Notes: a model not told the origin generated them from the letters alone. A stretch of 64,000 bases of DNA from Naasia sp. (GCF_025465545.1 NZ_JAODMK010000021.1:1-64000), one strand, 5' to 3'; numbered from the stretch's first letter, positions 1 to 8,580 are shown. A program made the numbers and translations.

Positions 1-1
1 C

Positions 2-94
2 CTCGACCGCCCCGAGGGCGACGCCGGCGACGCGCTCGAGCGGGCGACCGACGCGGCCTCCGAGGGTGCGGCGTTCGACTCCGGCACCGACTGA
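2..94 (+). CDS. C-terminal end of an unidentified protein (cut by window edge)
   Basis: The first 30 codons after position 1 read in frame as an acidic, Ala/Glu/Asp-rich tail ending in SGTD before TGA at 92-94. The rest of the gene lies outside the window, so no family can be named. High GC at third codon positions and absence of stops in this frame support coding. Confidence 0.5.
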   Translation, partial: LDRPEGDAGDALERATDAASEGAAFDSGTD

Positions 95-362
95 GTTTTT
101 GCATCTCCGGATGCGCGCGGCACAGCAGGTGGCGGGCGCATCACCTTGATCGAGCCGCTCCTCGATCGCGTCGCCCTGGTGCCCGTCTTGGCGCTGGCGG
201 CGGAAGCGGACGCACAGCGCCTGCCGCATCGATGTTGACGCTGTACACATTGGGGGACTAGCGTCGGCGCATGAGCGATTTCGTCCGCACAGCGGCCGGG
301 GCCTTCGACCGGAGGGGAGAGGGCTCCGCGGGTGATCTTCATCGCCGAGAGAGGGGCTCGCC

Positions 363-773
363 ATGACCGCCTCCCCATCGCCCGTCGACCCGCCCGAGCT
401 CTTCCGAAGTCCGGCGTTCGCTCAGGGGATGATCGCTCCCGCCGGTCCCCTGCTCTATGTCGGCGGGCAGAACGGCACCGACGGGTCGGGCGCCCTGCTC
501 GAGGGGCTCCTCGCCCAGACCGAACGGGCCCTGCGGAACGTGCTCGCCGTCCTCGCCGAGGCGGGGACCGGCCCGGAGCAGGTCGTGAAGCTGACGATCT
601 TCCTGGACCCCTCTGTGGATCCCGCGGACGCCTACGCCGCGACCCGGTCGGTGTGGGGCGGCCGGCGGACCGCGGTCACTGTGCTCGCTGTCGCGCCGGC
701 ACGGCCGGGCGCTCTGGTCGAGATCGAGGCGGTTGCGGCGATCCCCGCGTCACGACCGGGACCGCGGGAATGA
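363..773 (+). CDS. RidA/YjgF/UK114-family protein
   Basis: This 136-residue protein has the length and pattern of the RidA family: an early GPLLYVGGQ strand, a central helix with QTERALRNVLAVLAEAG, the VVKLTIFL strand and a C-terminal VEIEAVA strand preceded by an Arg that in RidA proteins contacts the substrate carboxylate. Characterised members are trimers that hydrolyse reactive enamine/imine intermediates such as 2-aminoacrylate; some act in purine or aromatic catabolism instead, so the substrate is open. ATG at 363 follows a purine-rich GAGAGGGG stretch. The gene sits 49 bp before a RibD-like reductase on the same strand and may be co-transcribed with it. Confidence 0.85.
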   Translation: MTASPSPVDPPELFRSPAFAQGMIAPAGPLLYVGGQNGTDGSGALLEGLLAQTERALRNVLAVLAEAGTGPEQVVKLTIFLDPSVDPADAYAATRSVWGGRRTAVTVLAVAPARPGALVEIEAVAAIPASRPGPRE

Positions 774-822
774 GCGGGGGAGCGGTCGTGGGGTCGATCC
801 CGCAGCCGAGGAGGAGATTCCG

Positions 823-1392
823 ATGCGCTCCGTGACCTATTCGATGAGCATCTCGCTCGACGGCTACATCGTGGGGCCGGACGGCGGCTTCGACTGGAGT
901 GAGCCCGACGAGGAAGTGTTCCGCTTCGCCACGGAGGAGATACGAGAGGTCGGCGTCCACCTGCTGGGGCGGCGACTGTACGAGACGATGCTGTACTGGG
1001 AGAGCGCCGACCATGATCCGGCCCTCGAGGCTTCAGAGCTCGTGTGGGCGGCTCTCTGGCAGGCGCTCCCGAAGGTGGTGTTCTCCACCACGCTGGCGAC
1101 CGTGCAGGGGAGTGCCCGTCTGGCCTCGGGAGGCCTGACCGAGGAGATCGAGCGGCTGCGCGCCGAGCCGGGCTCGGGCAGCATCGCGATCGGCGGCGCG
1201 ACCCTCGCCGCAGAGGCGGCCGCGCTCGGCCTGATCGACGAATACCGAGCGAGGATCTACCCGGTGCTGGTCGGCGGCGGAATTCCGTTCTTTCCGCAGC
1301 GCGAGCGTCGAGTGGATCTCGAGCTGGTCGAGACTCGCCTGTTCGCCTCGAAGGTCGTCTACGTCCGGTATCGGGTGGCCAGGTCCCACTGA
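823..1392 (+). CDS. dihydrofolate-reductase-family protein (RibD C-terminal domain)
   Basis: A 189-residue single-domain protein with the RibD_C/DHFR fold: MSISLDGYI near the N-terminus, LLGRRLYETM as the NADPH-side segment, then IAIGGATLAA and YPVLVGGGIPFF, which form the nucleotide-binding edge of this family. Stand-alone proteins of this type are common in actinobacteria and are annotated as dihydrofolate reductase family protein; true DHFR activity is not implied. ATG at 823 is preferred over the upstream in-frame ATG at 733 because a GAGGAG ribosome site lies at 811-816 and the family similarity starts here. A weak hairpin (GGCGTGC at 1417-1423 with GCACGCC at 1438-1444) lies downstream. 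Confidence 0.85.
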   Translation: MRSVTYSMSISLDGYIVGPDGGFDWSEPDEEVFRFATEEIREVGVHLLGRRLYETMLYWESADHDPALEASELVWAALWQALPKVVFSTTLATVQGSARLASGGLTEEIERLRAEPGSGSIAIGGATLAAEAAALGLIDEYRARIYPVLVGGGIPFFPQRERRVDLELVETRLFASKVVYVRYRVARSH

Positions 1393-1474
1393 CGCGACCT
1401 GCGGAGGCGGGGCCACGGCGTGCCTGCGGCGCGTGCCGCACGCCGTCCGTTCCCGTGAACTGACATAATGTGCA

Positions 1475-2473
1475 TTATCGGCGCTCGAGGTGAGGGTGGA
1501 TTCCGGCCTCTGCTACGGCCTCCGCGATCGCCTGCCCGGCGGCAGTCATCGCCGCGGCATCGGATGCCACGATGACCTGACGGAAGACGTCCACATAGTC
1601 GCCGACGTCCGCGCCCACGGAGCCCACGACGGCGAAGACCGGAAGCCCCGCACTGCGGGCGGCGATGGCGGACACGATCTTGCCCTGACGGGTCTGGGCA
1701 TCGAGTCGTCCCTCGCCCACGACGATCGCCCTCGCGCGAGCGACATGCTCGTCGAGGCGCAGCAGATCGAGGATGTAGTCGGCCCCTGAGACGAGCTCGG
1801 CGTCGTACTGGGCCCACATGCCGCCGGAGAACCCTCCTGCGGCTCCCGTTCGCGCGGTGTCCCACGGGTCCTTGGGCAGACGACGGGCGAGCTCCCGGAG
1901 GCGCTCCGTGAGGAGGGCGATCGTCGCGGTGTCCGCCCCCTTCTGAGGACCGAACACCTCCGCTGCGGCGGCGTAGCGGGTGGTCACGTCGGAGAGCACG
2001 ACGACCTTCGCGCCGCGCATGCCCCCGTTCGCCTCGATCGCTTCGATGGCTCCCCAGCCCCCGTCGGTGGTGGCGGAGCCGCCGGCCGCGACCAGGATCC
2101 GCCGAGCGCCGAGGTCAACGGCCCGAGCCATCAGCAGACCGGTTCCGTACGTGCTCGCCGTGACGGGGTCACGCGGGCCGGCGGTCGGAGTGTGCAGCCC
2201 GCTGGCGGACGCGACCTCGATGATGGCCGTGCCGTCCGCGGCCACGCCGATCTCCGCCGTCATCGGGTCGCCCCAGCACGACACCGTCTCGACCGGCACG
2301 GTGCGGGCGCCGAGCGACGTGGACAGGGCGCTCAGGGTGCCTTCTCCGCCGTCCGCCACGGGCAGCTCGAGCGCGCTGCCGCCGGCACGCCGGATCCCGG
2401 CCGCGATGGCGGCGGCGACCTGGTCCGCCGAGTAGGTGCCCTTGAAGCTGTCCGGGGCCACGATGACCGTCAT
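1475..2473 (-). CDS. glycerate 2-kinase (GarK/GlxK type)
   Basis: This 332-residue protein begins with the family hallmark IVAPDSFKGTYSA and carries PVADGGEGT, followed by the GGSATTDGGWGAIEA and GEGRLDAQTRQGK motifs of the glycerate kinase type-1 family, and has about the usual length (360-380). These enzymes phosphorylate glycerate to 2-phosphoglycerate with ATP in the cytosol. It is the last gene of the minus-strand oxidative operon, separated from the BKACE gene by 99 bp, and so probably returns the three-carbon product of that pathway to glycolysis. The stop codon overlaps a short AT-rich palindrome at 1465-1478. Confidence 0.93.
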   Translation of the reverse strand: MTVIVAPDSFKGTYSADQVAAAIAAGIRRAGGSALELPVADGGEGTLSALSTSLGARTVPVETVSCWGDPMTAEIGVAADGTAIIEVASASGLHTPTAGPRDPVTASTYGTGLLMARAVDLGARRILVAAGGSATTDGGWGAIEAIEANGGMRGAKVVVLSDVTTRYAAAAEVFGPQKGADTATIALLTERLRELARRLPKDPWDTARTGAAGGFSGGMWAQYDAELVSGADYILDLLRLDEHVARARAIVVGEGRLDAQTRQGKIVSAIAARSAGLPVFAVVGSVGADVGDYVDVFRQVIVASDAAAMTAAGQAIAEAVAEAGIHPHLERR

Positions 2474-2572
2474 CGCGCCCCCGCTCCCCCGCCGCCTGTC
2501 GCGCTTCCCGCGGTCTCCCGCCGGGGATGCGCGAAACGAGGGGCGTGGGCCTCTCCCCCGCCGCCGCGCACG

Positions 2573-3505
2573 TCAGAACCCGACGCTGTCCCGGCCCTTG
2601 AGGCCGAGCATCTGGCGTGCCTCGTCGGGTGTGGCCACCTCGAAGTTGAGCGCCTCGAGGATGATCCGGATCCGGGACACCTGCTCTGCGCTGGACTTGG
2701 CGAGCTGCCCCGGCCCGATCCACAGGGAGTCCTCCAGCCCGACGCGCACGTGCGAGCCCATTGCCGCGCCCATGGTCGCGAGCGGGATCTGGTTCCGGCC
2801 GGCGCCGAGGATCGACCAGAGGTACTGGTCGCCGAGGAGGCGGTCGGCAGTGCGCCGCATGTGCATGAGGTCTTCCGGATCACCGCCGATCCCGCCGAGC
2901 AGGCCGAAGACCGACTGGACGAAGAGGGGCACCTTCGGCAGCCCGCGGGAGAGGAAGTGCGCGAGGTTGTAGAGGTGGGAGATGTCGTAGCACTCGAACT
3001 CGAAGCGGGTGCCGTTCGCTTCGCCGATGCCGAGGATGGTCTCGATGTCCGAGAAGGTGTTCTTGAAGACCAGGTCACGGCTCTTCTCGAGACCCTCGCG
3101 CTCCCAGTCGTTCTTGAATTCCTTGAACCGGTCGAGCATCGGGTACAGCCCGAAGTTCATCGAGCCCATGTTGAGCGAGGCCAGCTCCGGCTTGAATGCC
3201 GCGACGGGCCGGAGGCGTTCCTCGACGGTCATGTGGGGCGAGCCACCCGTCGTGATGTTGACGATCGCATCGGTGTTCGCCTTGAGCTTGTCGAGGATCG
3301 GCACGAAGTGCTCCGGATCCTGGGACGGGCGGCCGTCGGCCGGGTGCCTGGCGTGCATGTGCACGATCGCCGCACCCGCCTCCGCCGCGCCGAGCGCGGC
3401 GTCGGCGATCTGCTCGGCGGTGACCGGCAGGTACTCCGACATCGAGGGAGTGTGGATCGCGCCGGTCACGGCGCTCGTGATGATGACCTTGCGCTTCTCA
3501 GCCAT
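2573..3505 (-). CDS. beta-keto acid cleavage enzyme (BKACE / DUF849, 3-keto-5-aminohexanoate cleavage family)
   Basis: A 310-residue TIM-barrel protein of the BKACE family. The metal-binding HxH pair is visible in VHMHARHP (His49, His51), the conserved GGSP follows strand 3, and HVRVGLEDSLW near residue 255 supplies the third Glu ligand. Known members use Zn2+ and acetyl-CoA to split a beta-keto acid into acetoacetate and the CoA ester of the remaining acyl part. The family covers many substrates (3-keto-5-aminohexanoate, dehydrocarnitine and others), so substrate must come from context. Neighbours are an SMP-30 lactonase, two dehydrogenases and a glycerate kinase, which suggests a 3-keto sugar acid rather than a lysine intermediate. 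Confidence 0.92.
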   Translation of the reverse strand: MAEKRKVIITSAVTGAIHTPSMSEYLPVTAEQIADAALGAAEAGAAIVHMHARHPADGRPSQDPEHFVPILDKLKANTDAIVNITTGGSPHMTVEERLRPVAAFKPELASLNMGSMNFGLYPMLDRFKEFKNDWEREGLEKSRDLVFKNTFSDIETILGIGEANGTRFEFECYDISHLYNLAHFLSRGLPKVPLFVQSVFGLLGGIGGDPEDLMHMRRTADRLLGDQYLWSILGAGRNQIPLATMGAAMGSHVRVGLEDSLWIGPGQLAKSSAEQVSRIRIILEALNFEVATPDEARQMLGLKGRDSVGF

Positions 3506-3530
3506 AGGGGTCCTTCGGTCGGGATCGGGC

Positions 3531-4406
3531 CTACGGCGCGATCAGTGGTCGATGCAGAGGCTGTCCCGGAGCGGGGAGCGGGCCGCCGTAGAGGTTCAGG
3601 TGCTCACCGGCGAGATTGGCGGTGACCAGGCAGGAGAGGTCCTCCCCCGCGAAGGCGATGTTCGTGGGAGCCTGCAGGTACTGGGCGGTCCAGTCGTCGG
3701 AGACGACCTCGGACTCCCCCGTCGCGACATCGATGCGGTAGATGGCGTCGGGCCGGTACATGCTCGCGTAGAGCCGGCCTGCTGCGTCGAAGGCGATGCC
3801 GTCGGTGAAGGTGCGGGGCCTGCTCCACACCCGCTCCGGAGTGCCGGCACTCCCCCGGGCTTCGATCGGCACGCGCCAGATGGCGGACGTGCCGGATTCG
3901 GCGACGTAGAGCGCGCTGCCGTCGGGGGCGAGCGCCAGCCCGTTCGGGAAGTGGCAGAGGCTGTCGAGCCACACGGTCGTCTCGCCCCCGGGGAGGACGC
4001 GGAAGAGCACCCCGTCGTCCTTCTCCCACGTGCCAGAGTCGCTCAGGTAGAGCGTCCCGTCGGGGCCGAAGACCGGGTAGTTGGGGGTGATCAGCGGGCG
4101 GTCAGCGGTGCCGCCGGTGTAGGGCTCGAAGGCGAAGCTGTCCGGATCCGTCCGGAGGAGCCGACCGTTCCCGCGCTCGCACGCGTAGATCCGGCCCCGG
4201 GAGTCCAGGGCGAGGCCCAGCACGAAGGAGCCGGGCCCGAAGTGGGCCACCTGCTCGACCGTGCCGTCGAGCGTCACGCGGTACAGCTCGCCGTGCCGGC
4301 CGCCCGCGTACAGCACCTCCCGATCCGGATCCCAGACGACGCCTTCCGGCGCGTTCAAGCCGACCGCGAACGGGCGGAACTGTGCGGGTCGAAGCGGCAG
4401 CGTCAC
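3531..4406 (-). CDS. SMP-30/gluconolactonase/LRE-family lactonase
   Basis: A 291-residue six-bladed beta-propeller protein. Expected divalent-metal ligands are present: Glu in NAPEGVVWD near residue 21, Asn in TPNYPVFGPDG, Asn in FPNGLALAPDG and Asp in TFTDGIAFDAAG. Family members hydrolyse sugar lactones (gluconolactone, xylonolactone, arabinonolactone) to aldonates. The gene lies between an SDR dehydrogenase (6-bp gap) and the BKACE gene (25-bp gap), which fits lactone hydrolysis after oxidation of an aldose at C1. No signal peptide is visible, so it acts in the cytosol. Confidence 0.92.
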   Translation of the reverse strand: MTLPLRPAQFRPFAVGLNAPEGVVWDPDREVLYAGGRHGELYRVTLDGTVEQVAHFGPGSFVLGLALDSRGRIYACERGNGRLLRTDPDSFAFEPYTGGTADRPLITPNYPVFGPDGTLYLSDSGTWEKDDGVLFRVLPGGETTVWLDSLCHFPNGLALAPDGSALYVAESGTSAIWRVPIEARGSAGTPERVWSRPRTFTDGIAFDAAGRLYASMYRPDAIYRIDVATGESEVVSDDWTAQYLQAPTNIAFAGEDLSCLVTANLAGEHLNLYGGPLPAPGQPLHRPLIAP

Positions 4407-4412
4407 GCGGGC

Positions 4413-5231
4413 TCAGTCCTTGTGCCGGTGGCCGACCGAGCCGTTGATGGTGAGCCCGCCGTCGGCGAAGATGACCTGCCCGGTGATGTACCGGGCGCCC
4501 GGGGACGCGAGCATGACGATCGCGTCCGCGATCTCCTCGGGCTCCGCGATGCGCCCGAGCGGGATGCGGGTGCGGTACGTCGCGCGGACCGAGTCGTCCC
4601 AGCTGTCGGTGTTCAGCGGGGTCTCCACCGCTCCCGGCCCGATGGCGTTGACGGTGATGCCCTTCGGTCCCAGCTCCACTGCGAGCGAGCGGGTGAGTCC
4701 GGCGATCCCGCCCTTCGCCGTGACATAGGCCGTCATCTCGGTGGCCGGCATCGGGTCGACGCAGGAGCTCAGGTTGATGATCGTCCCGGCACCGGCCGGA
4801 ACCATGTGGCGGGCAGCCGCGCGGGCGCCCCGGATGAAGCCGAACAGGTTGGAGTCGAGCAGGTCGCTCCAGGCGGCGTCGGTCATGTCGAGGAACGGTG
4901 CCACGAGCAGGCGGGCCGCGTTGTTGACCCACACGTCGATGCCGCCCCAGGCGGCTGCGGCGTCGTCGGCCAGGGCATCCACCTGCTCGGTCGACTTCAT
5001 GTTGCCGACCCGGATCAGAGCGGTTCCGCCTCGGGCCTCGATCTCCTCGGTGAGCTCCCGCGAATCATCCTCGGAGTCGAGATGAAGCCCCGCGATGCGC
5101 GCGCCCTGATCCGCGAAGGCGAGCGCCGTCGCACGGCCGATGCCTCGCGAGATCCCGGTCACGACAACGCGCTGACTCCCGGCGCGTGCTGCGGATCCGG
5201 CGGTCGAAGCCGCCTGCGATGCTCCCGTCAC
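4413..5231 (-). CDS. SDR-family NAD(P)-dependent oxidoreductase
   Basis: A classical 272-residue short-chain dehydrogenase. The Rossmann motif TGISRGIG lies near residues 25-32, NNAA near 108, and the catalytic Ser/Tyr/Lys are seen as SSCVDP...AYVTAKGG, with the Asp in LTRSLAVELGPKGI following. The first 20 residues are an Ala/Ser-rich extension before the domain, so the real start could be a little downstream. It is the second gene of the oxidative operon, between the 3-hydroxyacyl-CoA-dehydrogenase-like gene and the lactonase. Oxidation of the sugar to its lactone is an attractive role, but SDR substrate cannot be read from sequence. Confidence 0.9.
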   Translation of the reverse strand: MTGASQAASTAGSAARAGSQRVVVTGISRGIGRATALAFADQGARIAGLHLDSEDDSRELTEEIEARGGTALIRVGNMKSTEQVDALADDAAAAWGGIDVWVNNAARLLVAPFLDMTDAAWSDLLDSNLFGFIRGARAAARHMVPAGAGTIINLSSCVDPMPATEMTAYVTAKGGIAGLTRSLAVELGPKGITVNAIGPGAVETPLNTDSWDDSVRATYRTRIPLGRIAEPEEIADAIVMLASPGARYITGQVIFADGGLTINGSVGHRHKD

Positions 5232-5256
5232 GTGTGGTCTCCTTCTTGTCGGGAAT

Positions 5257-6207
5257 TCAGTTCAGGGGGGCGGGGCCGAGCTCGTCGAGGAGCCTCTGCA
5301 TCATCACGTACGCCTTGTTGCGGTAGGCGAGGAGCTCGGGGACCCGTTCGGCGGGGACGTTGAGGAATCCGGCGCCCGTCTTCGTGCCCAGCTTTCCCGC
5401 CGTGACGAGGTCCTCCAGGATCCGGGGAGTCTTGAACCGCTCCGGGAAGGTGGTCTGCAGCTGCTGGTAGCAGAACGCGTAGACGTCGAGCCCGGCCATG
5501 TCGGCGACGGCGAAGGGGCCGAAGAGAGGAAGACGGAAGCCGAAGGTGGACCGGACGATGGTGTCGATGTCCTCGGGGGACGCGATTCCCTCCTCGGCGA
5601 GCAGAGCCGCCTCATGGAAGAGCGCGTACTGCAGCCGGTTCATCACGAAGCCGGTGACGTCTTTGACCGTCGCGGTCTGCTTGCCGGACGCGGCGACCGT
5701 CGATCGAGCCGTCTCGACGGCGGCGGGGTCGGTGCCCGCGTGCGGGATCAGTTCGACCCCGGGGATGAAGGGAGCGGGGTTGGCGAAGTGCACGCCCAGG
5801 AAGCGCTCGGGCGCGTCGACCGCGACAGCAAGTGCCGCGATCGAGATGGTCGAGGTGTTGCTTCCGATCACGGCGTCGCGTCGCGCGGCGGCGCTGATCC
5901 GGCTCAGCGTGGCGTGCTTGATGTCGAGGACCTCGGGCACCGCTTCGACCACGAAGTCGGCGTCCGCGACGGCCGCCTCGATGGACGGGGCCGCCCAGAG
6001 GTTCTCGCGGAGGGTCTCGGTGGCGCCGGCGGGAAACAGCCCGTCTGCGATGTACGCCTCCGACTCGTCCAGGAGCCGCGCGAGGTTCCTCTCCGCGACC
6101 TCGGCCGAGACGTCGGCGAGGGCGACGCGCGCTCCGGCCAAGGCGAACACCTGGGCGATCCCTCCGCCCATGTACCCGGATCCGACGACTGCGATCTGCT
6201 GTGCCAT
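5257..6207 (-). CDS. 3-hydroxyacyl-CoA-dehydrogenase-fold NAD-dependent 3-hydroxyacid dehydrogenase
   Basis: A 316-residue protein with the HCDH architecture: GSGYMGGGIAQ NAD-binding loop near residue 9, GSNTSTISI, then the catalytic His in LGVHFANPAPF and an Asn in GFVMNRLQ at the start of the helical C-terminal domain. The family holds 3-hydroxybutyryl-CoA dehydrogenases and also enzymes acting on free 3-hydroxy acids, such as L-carnitine dehydrogenase and L-gulonate 3-dehydrogenase. It is the first gene of the operon with the BKACE gene; a 3-hydroxyacid dehydrogenase that makes the beta-keto acid for BKACE is the natural reading. The promoter is at 6426-6454. Confidence 0.88.
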   Translation of the reverse strand: MAQQIAVVGSGYMGGGIAQVFALAGARVALADVSAEVAERNLARLLDESEAYIADGLFPAGATETLRENLWAAPSIEAAVADADFVVEAVPEVLDIKHATLSRISAAARRDAVIGSNTSTISIAALAVAVDAPERFLGVHFANPAPFIPGVELIPHAGTDPAAVETARSTVAASGKQTATVKDVTGFVMNRLQYALFHEAALLAEEGIASPEDIDTIVRSTFGFRLPLFGPFAVADMAGLDVYAFCYQQLQTTFPERFKTPRILEDLVTAGKLGTKTGAGFLNVPAERVPELLAYRNKAYVMMQRLLDELGPAPLN

Positions 6208-6425
6208 GGCGATCAGTTCTCCTGGTGGTGCCGCGGGCCGGCGTGTCGAGCCGAGGAGGAGTGAACGTCCTCCCGGGTGGCCTTCCCGCTCGGCGGGTGG
6301 CAGATTGTCGTCGGACGCCCGTGATCGAGCTCCGGCACGGTCGTGGCGGGGAAAGCCGCCGGCGATGCTCCCCGACGCGCGGCAGTGGCCGCTCGTCGGT
6401 CCTGTTCCCCGGTGAACATGCGTCG

Positions 6426-6454
6426 ACTGTAAGGCAGGTATACAGGGGTGTCAA
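6426..6454 (-). promoter_or_regulatory. sigma70-type promoter of the 6207-1475 catabolic operon, with a GTATAC core in the spacer
   Basis: On the minus strand TTGACA (6454-6449, a perfect -35 box) is followed by exactly 17 nt and TACAGT (6431-6426, four of six matches to TATAAT). This is the best canonical promoter in the window. The spacer contains TGTATACC, centred on GTATAC; GTATAC-type cores are common in operators of FCD-subfamily GntR regulators, and a GntR/FCD gene starts 44 bp away on the other strand. Repression of the operon by that protein through this site is inference. Confidence 0.6.
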
Positions 6455-6497
6455 TTCAATGATCTTGCTATCGTGAAGCGATCCGAAAGGTGACGTC

Positions 6498-7145
6498 ATG
6501 CCCTCCCTGCCGGTTCTCTCCTTGACCGACGCGCTGACCTCCGAGCTCCGCGCGCGTGTGACCAGCGGCGCCCTCGGCCCGGGCGAGGTGCTCTCCGAGG
6601 TGGGGCTGGCCAAGCACTACGCGATTGCGCGGCCGACGGCCAAGGCTGCCGTCGAGCGCCTGGTGGCCGAAGGCCTGCTGGAGCGCGCCGCTCACAAGAG
6701 CGCTCGTGTGCCCGTGATGGATCTGGCGAGAGTCCGTGACATGTACTTCGCTCGCGGCCTGATCGAGGCCGAGGCCTACCGGCTGCTCGCGCAGCACGGC
6801 TCGACGCCGGCCGAGGCGGTGGAGGCGAACGAGAGGCTGAAGGCCGCCGCCCACGCGGAGGAGCTGAGCGACTTGGTCGATGCGGACGTGAGCTTCCACC
6901 GGTCGCTGATCGACCACCTCGGAAGCCCTCGGATCACGGCCACCCACCGGGCCCTCATCAACGAGATGCGCCTGTGTCTCGTCCAGGTTCAGGCCCAGCG
7001 GCTGCTCGACCCGCTGGTGATCGCTCGGGAGCACGACGGGATTCTCGACGCCATCACCCACGGCGACCCTGAGGCCGCGGCCGACGCCTCACGACGCCAC
7101 CTGGAGCATGCGCTGGCCGAATTGACCCCGCACCTCACAAGCTGA
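6498..7145 (+). CDS. GntR-family transcriptional regulator, FCD (FadR) subfamily
   Basis: A 215-residue regulator: winged helix-turn-helix at about residues 10-75 (LSEVGLAKHYAIARPTAKAA) and an all-helical FCD ligand domain. Metal-type FCD ligands can be recognised as Asp and His in DVSFHRSLI, His in AREHDGILDAI and His in RRHLEHAL. Such proteins usually sense organic or sugar acids. ATG at 6498 follows AAAGGTGA at 6486-6493. The gene diverges from the oxidative catabolic operon and precedes the sugar ABC importer, so it probably controls both. Confidence 0.92.
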   Translation: MPSLPVLSLTDALTSELRARVTSGALGPGEVLSEVGLAKHYAIARPTAKAAVERLVAEGLLERAAHKSARVPVMDLARVRDMYFARGLIEAEAYRLLAQHGSTPAEAVEANERLKAAAHAEELSDLVDADVSFHRSLIDHLGSPRITATHRALINEMRLCLVQVQAQRLLDPLVIAREHDGILDAITHGDPEAAADASRRHLEHALAELTPHLTS

Positions 7146-7452
7146 TCACGCTCGGCGCGCTTGCTTGCATCGCCCCCGGCCCTGATATAGGTTCCGAACG
7201 TCGCATCGATCTGTGACATTGCATTACAGGAGCACAACGCATGGGCGCGTCAGCGGAACTGGTCTCAGGGCTTGTCGGCTGTGTGCACCCGCGCAATCGG
7301 CAGTCAGCCGGACCATCGCGTCGTTCTCCCGTTCATTGCGGTTAGCGGCCTCTCTTCCGTGCGACGCCGTCGCAGGGAAGGCTTCACCTGGCCTGCGTCC
7401 CCGCGGTGAACAGTGACGTCCCGCATCACCACAACAGAAGGACCAATACGAC
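7146..7452. other. intergenic leader region between the GntR gene and chvE
   Basis: No conserved gene is recognisable in these 307 bases. A possible promoter with TATAGG at 7186-7191 lies 15 nt from TTGCAT or 19 nt from TTGCTT, neither spacing being ideal. A 34-codon reading frame (7241-7345) begins with ATG eight bases after AGGAG and could be a leader peptide, but nothing else supports it. AGAAGGA at 7437-7443 serves the chvE start. Confidence 0.4.
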
Positions 7453-8580
7453 ATGGCAATTAACAAGAAGATCGCGGCTGTCGCCGCGGCGGCGGCGCTT
7501 GCGCTGACGATGAGCGCCTGTGCTTCGGGCGGCGGCGGCTCGACCGGCGGCGGCTCGACCGACGGCAGCCAGGCGTCGGCCGACTGCAACGTCGGAATCG
7601 CGATGCCGACCCGCAGCCTCGAGCGCTGGATCGGGGACGGCGAGGGCCTGCAGCAGCTGCTGAAGGACCAGGGCTGCACCACCGACCTCCAGTACGCGGA
7701 CAACAAGACCGACCAGCAGATCTCCCAGATCCAGAACATGATCGCCGGTGGCGCCAAGTACCTGGTGATCACGGCAATCGACTCCGCGACGCTCGGTCAG
7801 GTCCTCAGCGAGGCCAAGGACGCGGGCGTCAAGGTCATCGCGTTCGACCGTCTGATCACCGGCTCCGACGCGGTGACCTACCACGCGGGCTTCGACAACT
7901 ACGCCGTCGGCGAGGCTCAGGGCAAGTTCATCGAGGAGCAGCTCGGTCTGAAGGACGGCAAGGGCCCGTTCAACTTCGAGCCGTTCGCCGGCAGCCCGGA
8001 CGACAACAACGCCGGACAGTTCTTCGCCGGCGCGTGGGACATCCTGCTCCCCTACGTGGAGAGCGGAAAGCTGGTCGTGAAGTCCGGCAAGGCCCCCAAG
8101 TCGAACGACGAGTGGACCTCCATCGGCATCCTCGGCTGGGGCAGCGATGACGCCCAGGCCGAGATGGAGAACCGCCTCGCGTCGTTCTACGCAGGCGGCG
8201 ACAAGGTCGACGCGGTCCTCTCCCCGAACGACAGCCTCGCGCTGGGTATCGAGGCGGCCTTCACCGGCGCGGACTACAAGGTCGGTCAGGACTGGCCGAT
8301 CATCACCGGCCAGGACGGTGACAAGGCCAACGTCAAGGCGATCCTCAACGGCCAGCAGGCCATGACGGTCTGGAAGGACACTCGCGAGCTCCGCAAGCGC
8401 GTGGCATTGATGATCCAGCAGGACCTCGCCGGCGACAAGGTGGAGACCAACACCACCTTCGACAACGGCAAGGTCGAGGTGCCCTCGTTCGGGCTCCCCG
8501 TCGAGGCCGTCACGAAGGACCTGGTCCAGGAGAAGCTCATCGACTCTGGCTTCCTCAAGGCCGCGGACGTCGGTCTGTAG
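7453..8580 (+). CDS. chvE: ChvE-type multiple monosaccharide ABC transporter substrate-binding lipoprotein
   Basis: A 375-residue lipoprotein: a KK-containing n-region, a hydrophobic Ala-rich core and the lipobox TMSAC with Cys23 as the lipidation site, then a Gly/Ser/Thr linker and the periplasmic-binding-protein type-1 fold. Segments such as VGIAMPTRSLERWIGDG, VIAFDRLITGSDAVTYH and ITGQDGDKANVKAIL are typical of ChvE proteins, which bind xylose, arabinose, glucose or galactose. It is the first gene of the chvE-mmsA-mmsB importer. A strong stem-loop sits directly after its stop codon, which fits higher expression of the binding protein than of the rest of the operon. Confidence 0.93.
   Translation: MAINKKIAAVAAAAALALTMSACASGGGGSTGGGSTDGSQASADCNVGIAMPTRSLERWIGDGEGLQQLLKDQGCTTDLQYADNKTDQQISQIQNMIAGGAKYLVITAIDSATLGQVLSEAKDAGVKVIAFDRLITGSDAVTYHAGFDNYAVGEAQGKFIEEQLGLKDGKGPFNFEPFAGSPDDNNAGQFFAGAWDILLPYVESGKLVVKSGKAPKSNDEWTSIGILGWGSDDAQAEMENRLASFYAGGDKVDAVLSPNDSLALGIEAAFTGADYKVGQDWPIITGQDGDKANVKAILNGQQAMTVWKDTRELRKRVALMIQQDLAGDKVETNTTFDNGKVEVPSFGLPVEAVTKDLVQEKLIDSGFLKAADVGL

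Noticed and set aside
235-263. TTGACG with CTAGCG 17 bases later upstream of the RidA gene
   Set aside because: The -10 part has little similarity to TATAAT; could be chance and the distance to the gene is about 100 bp.
7211-7230. CRP/GlxR-like dyad (TGTGA...TTACA) upstream of chvE
   Set aside because: Half-sites are spaced 7 instead of 6 and the right half has a mismatch, so it does not meet the consensus.
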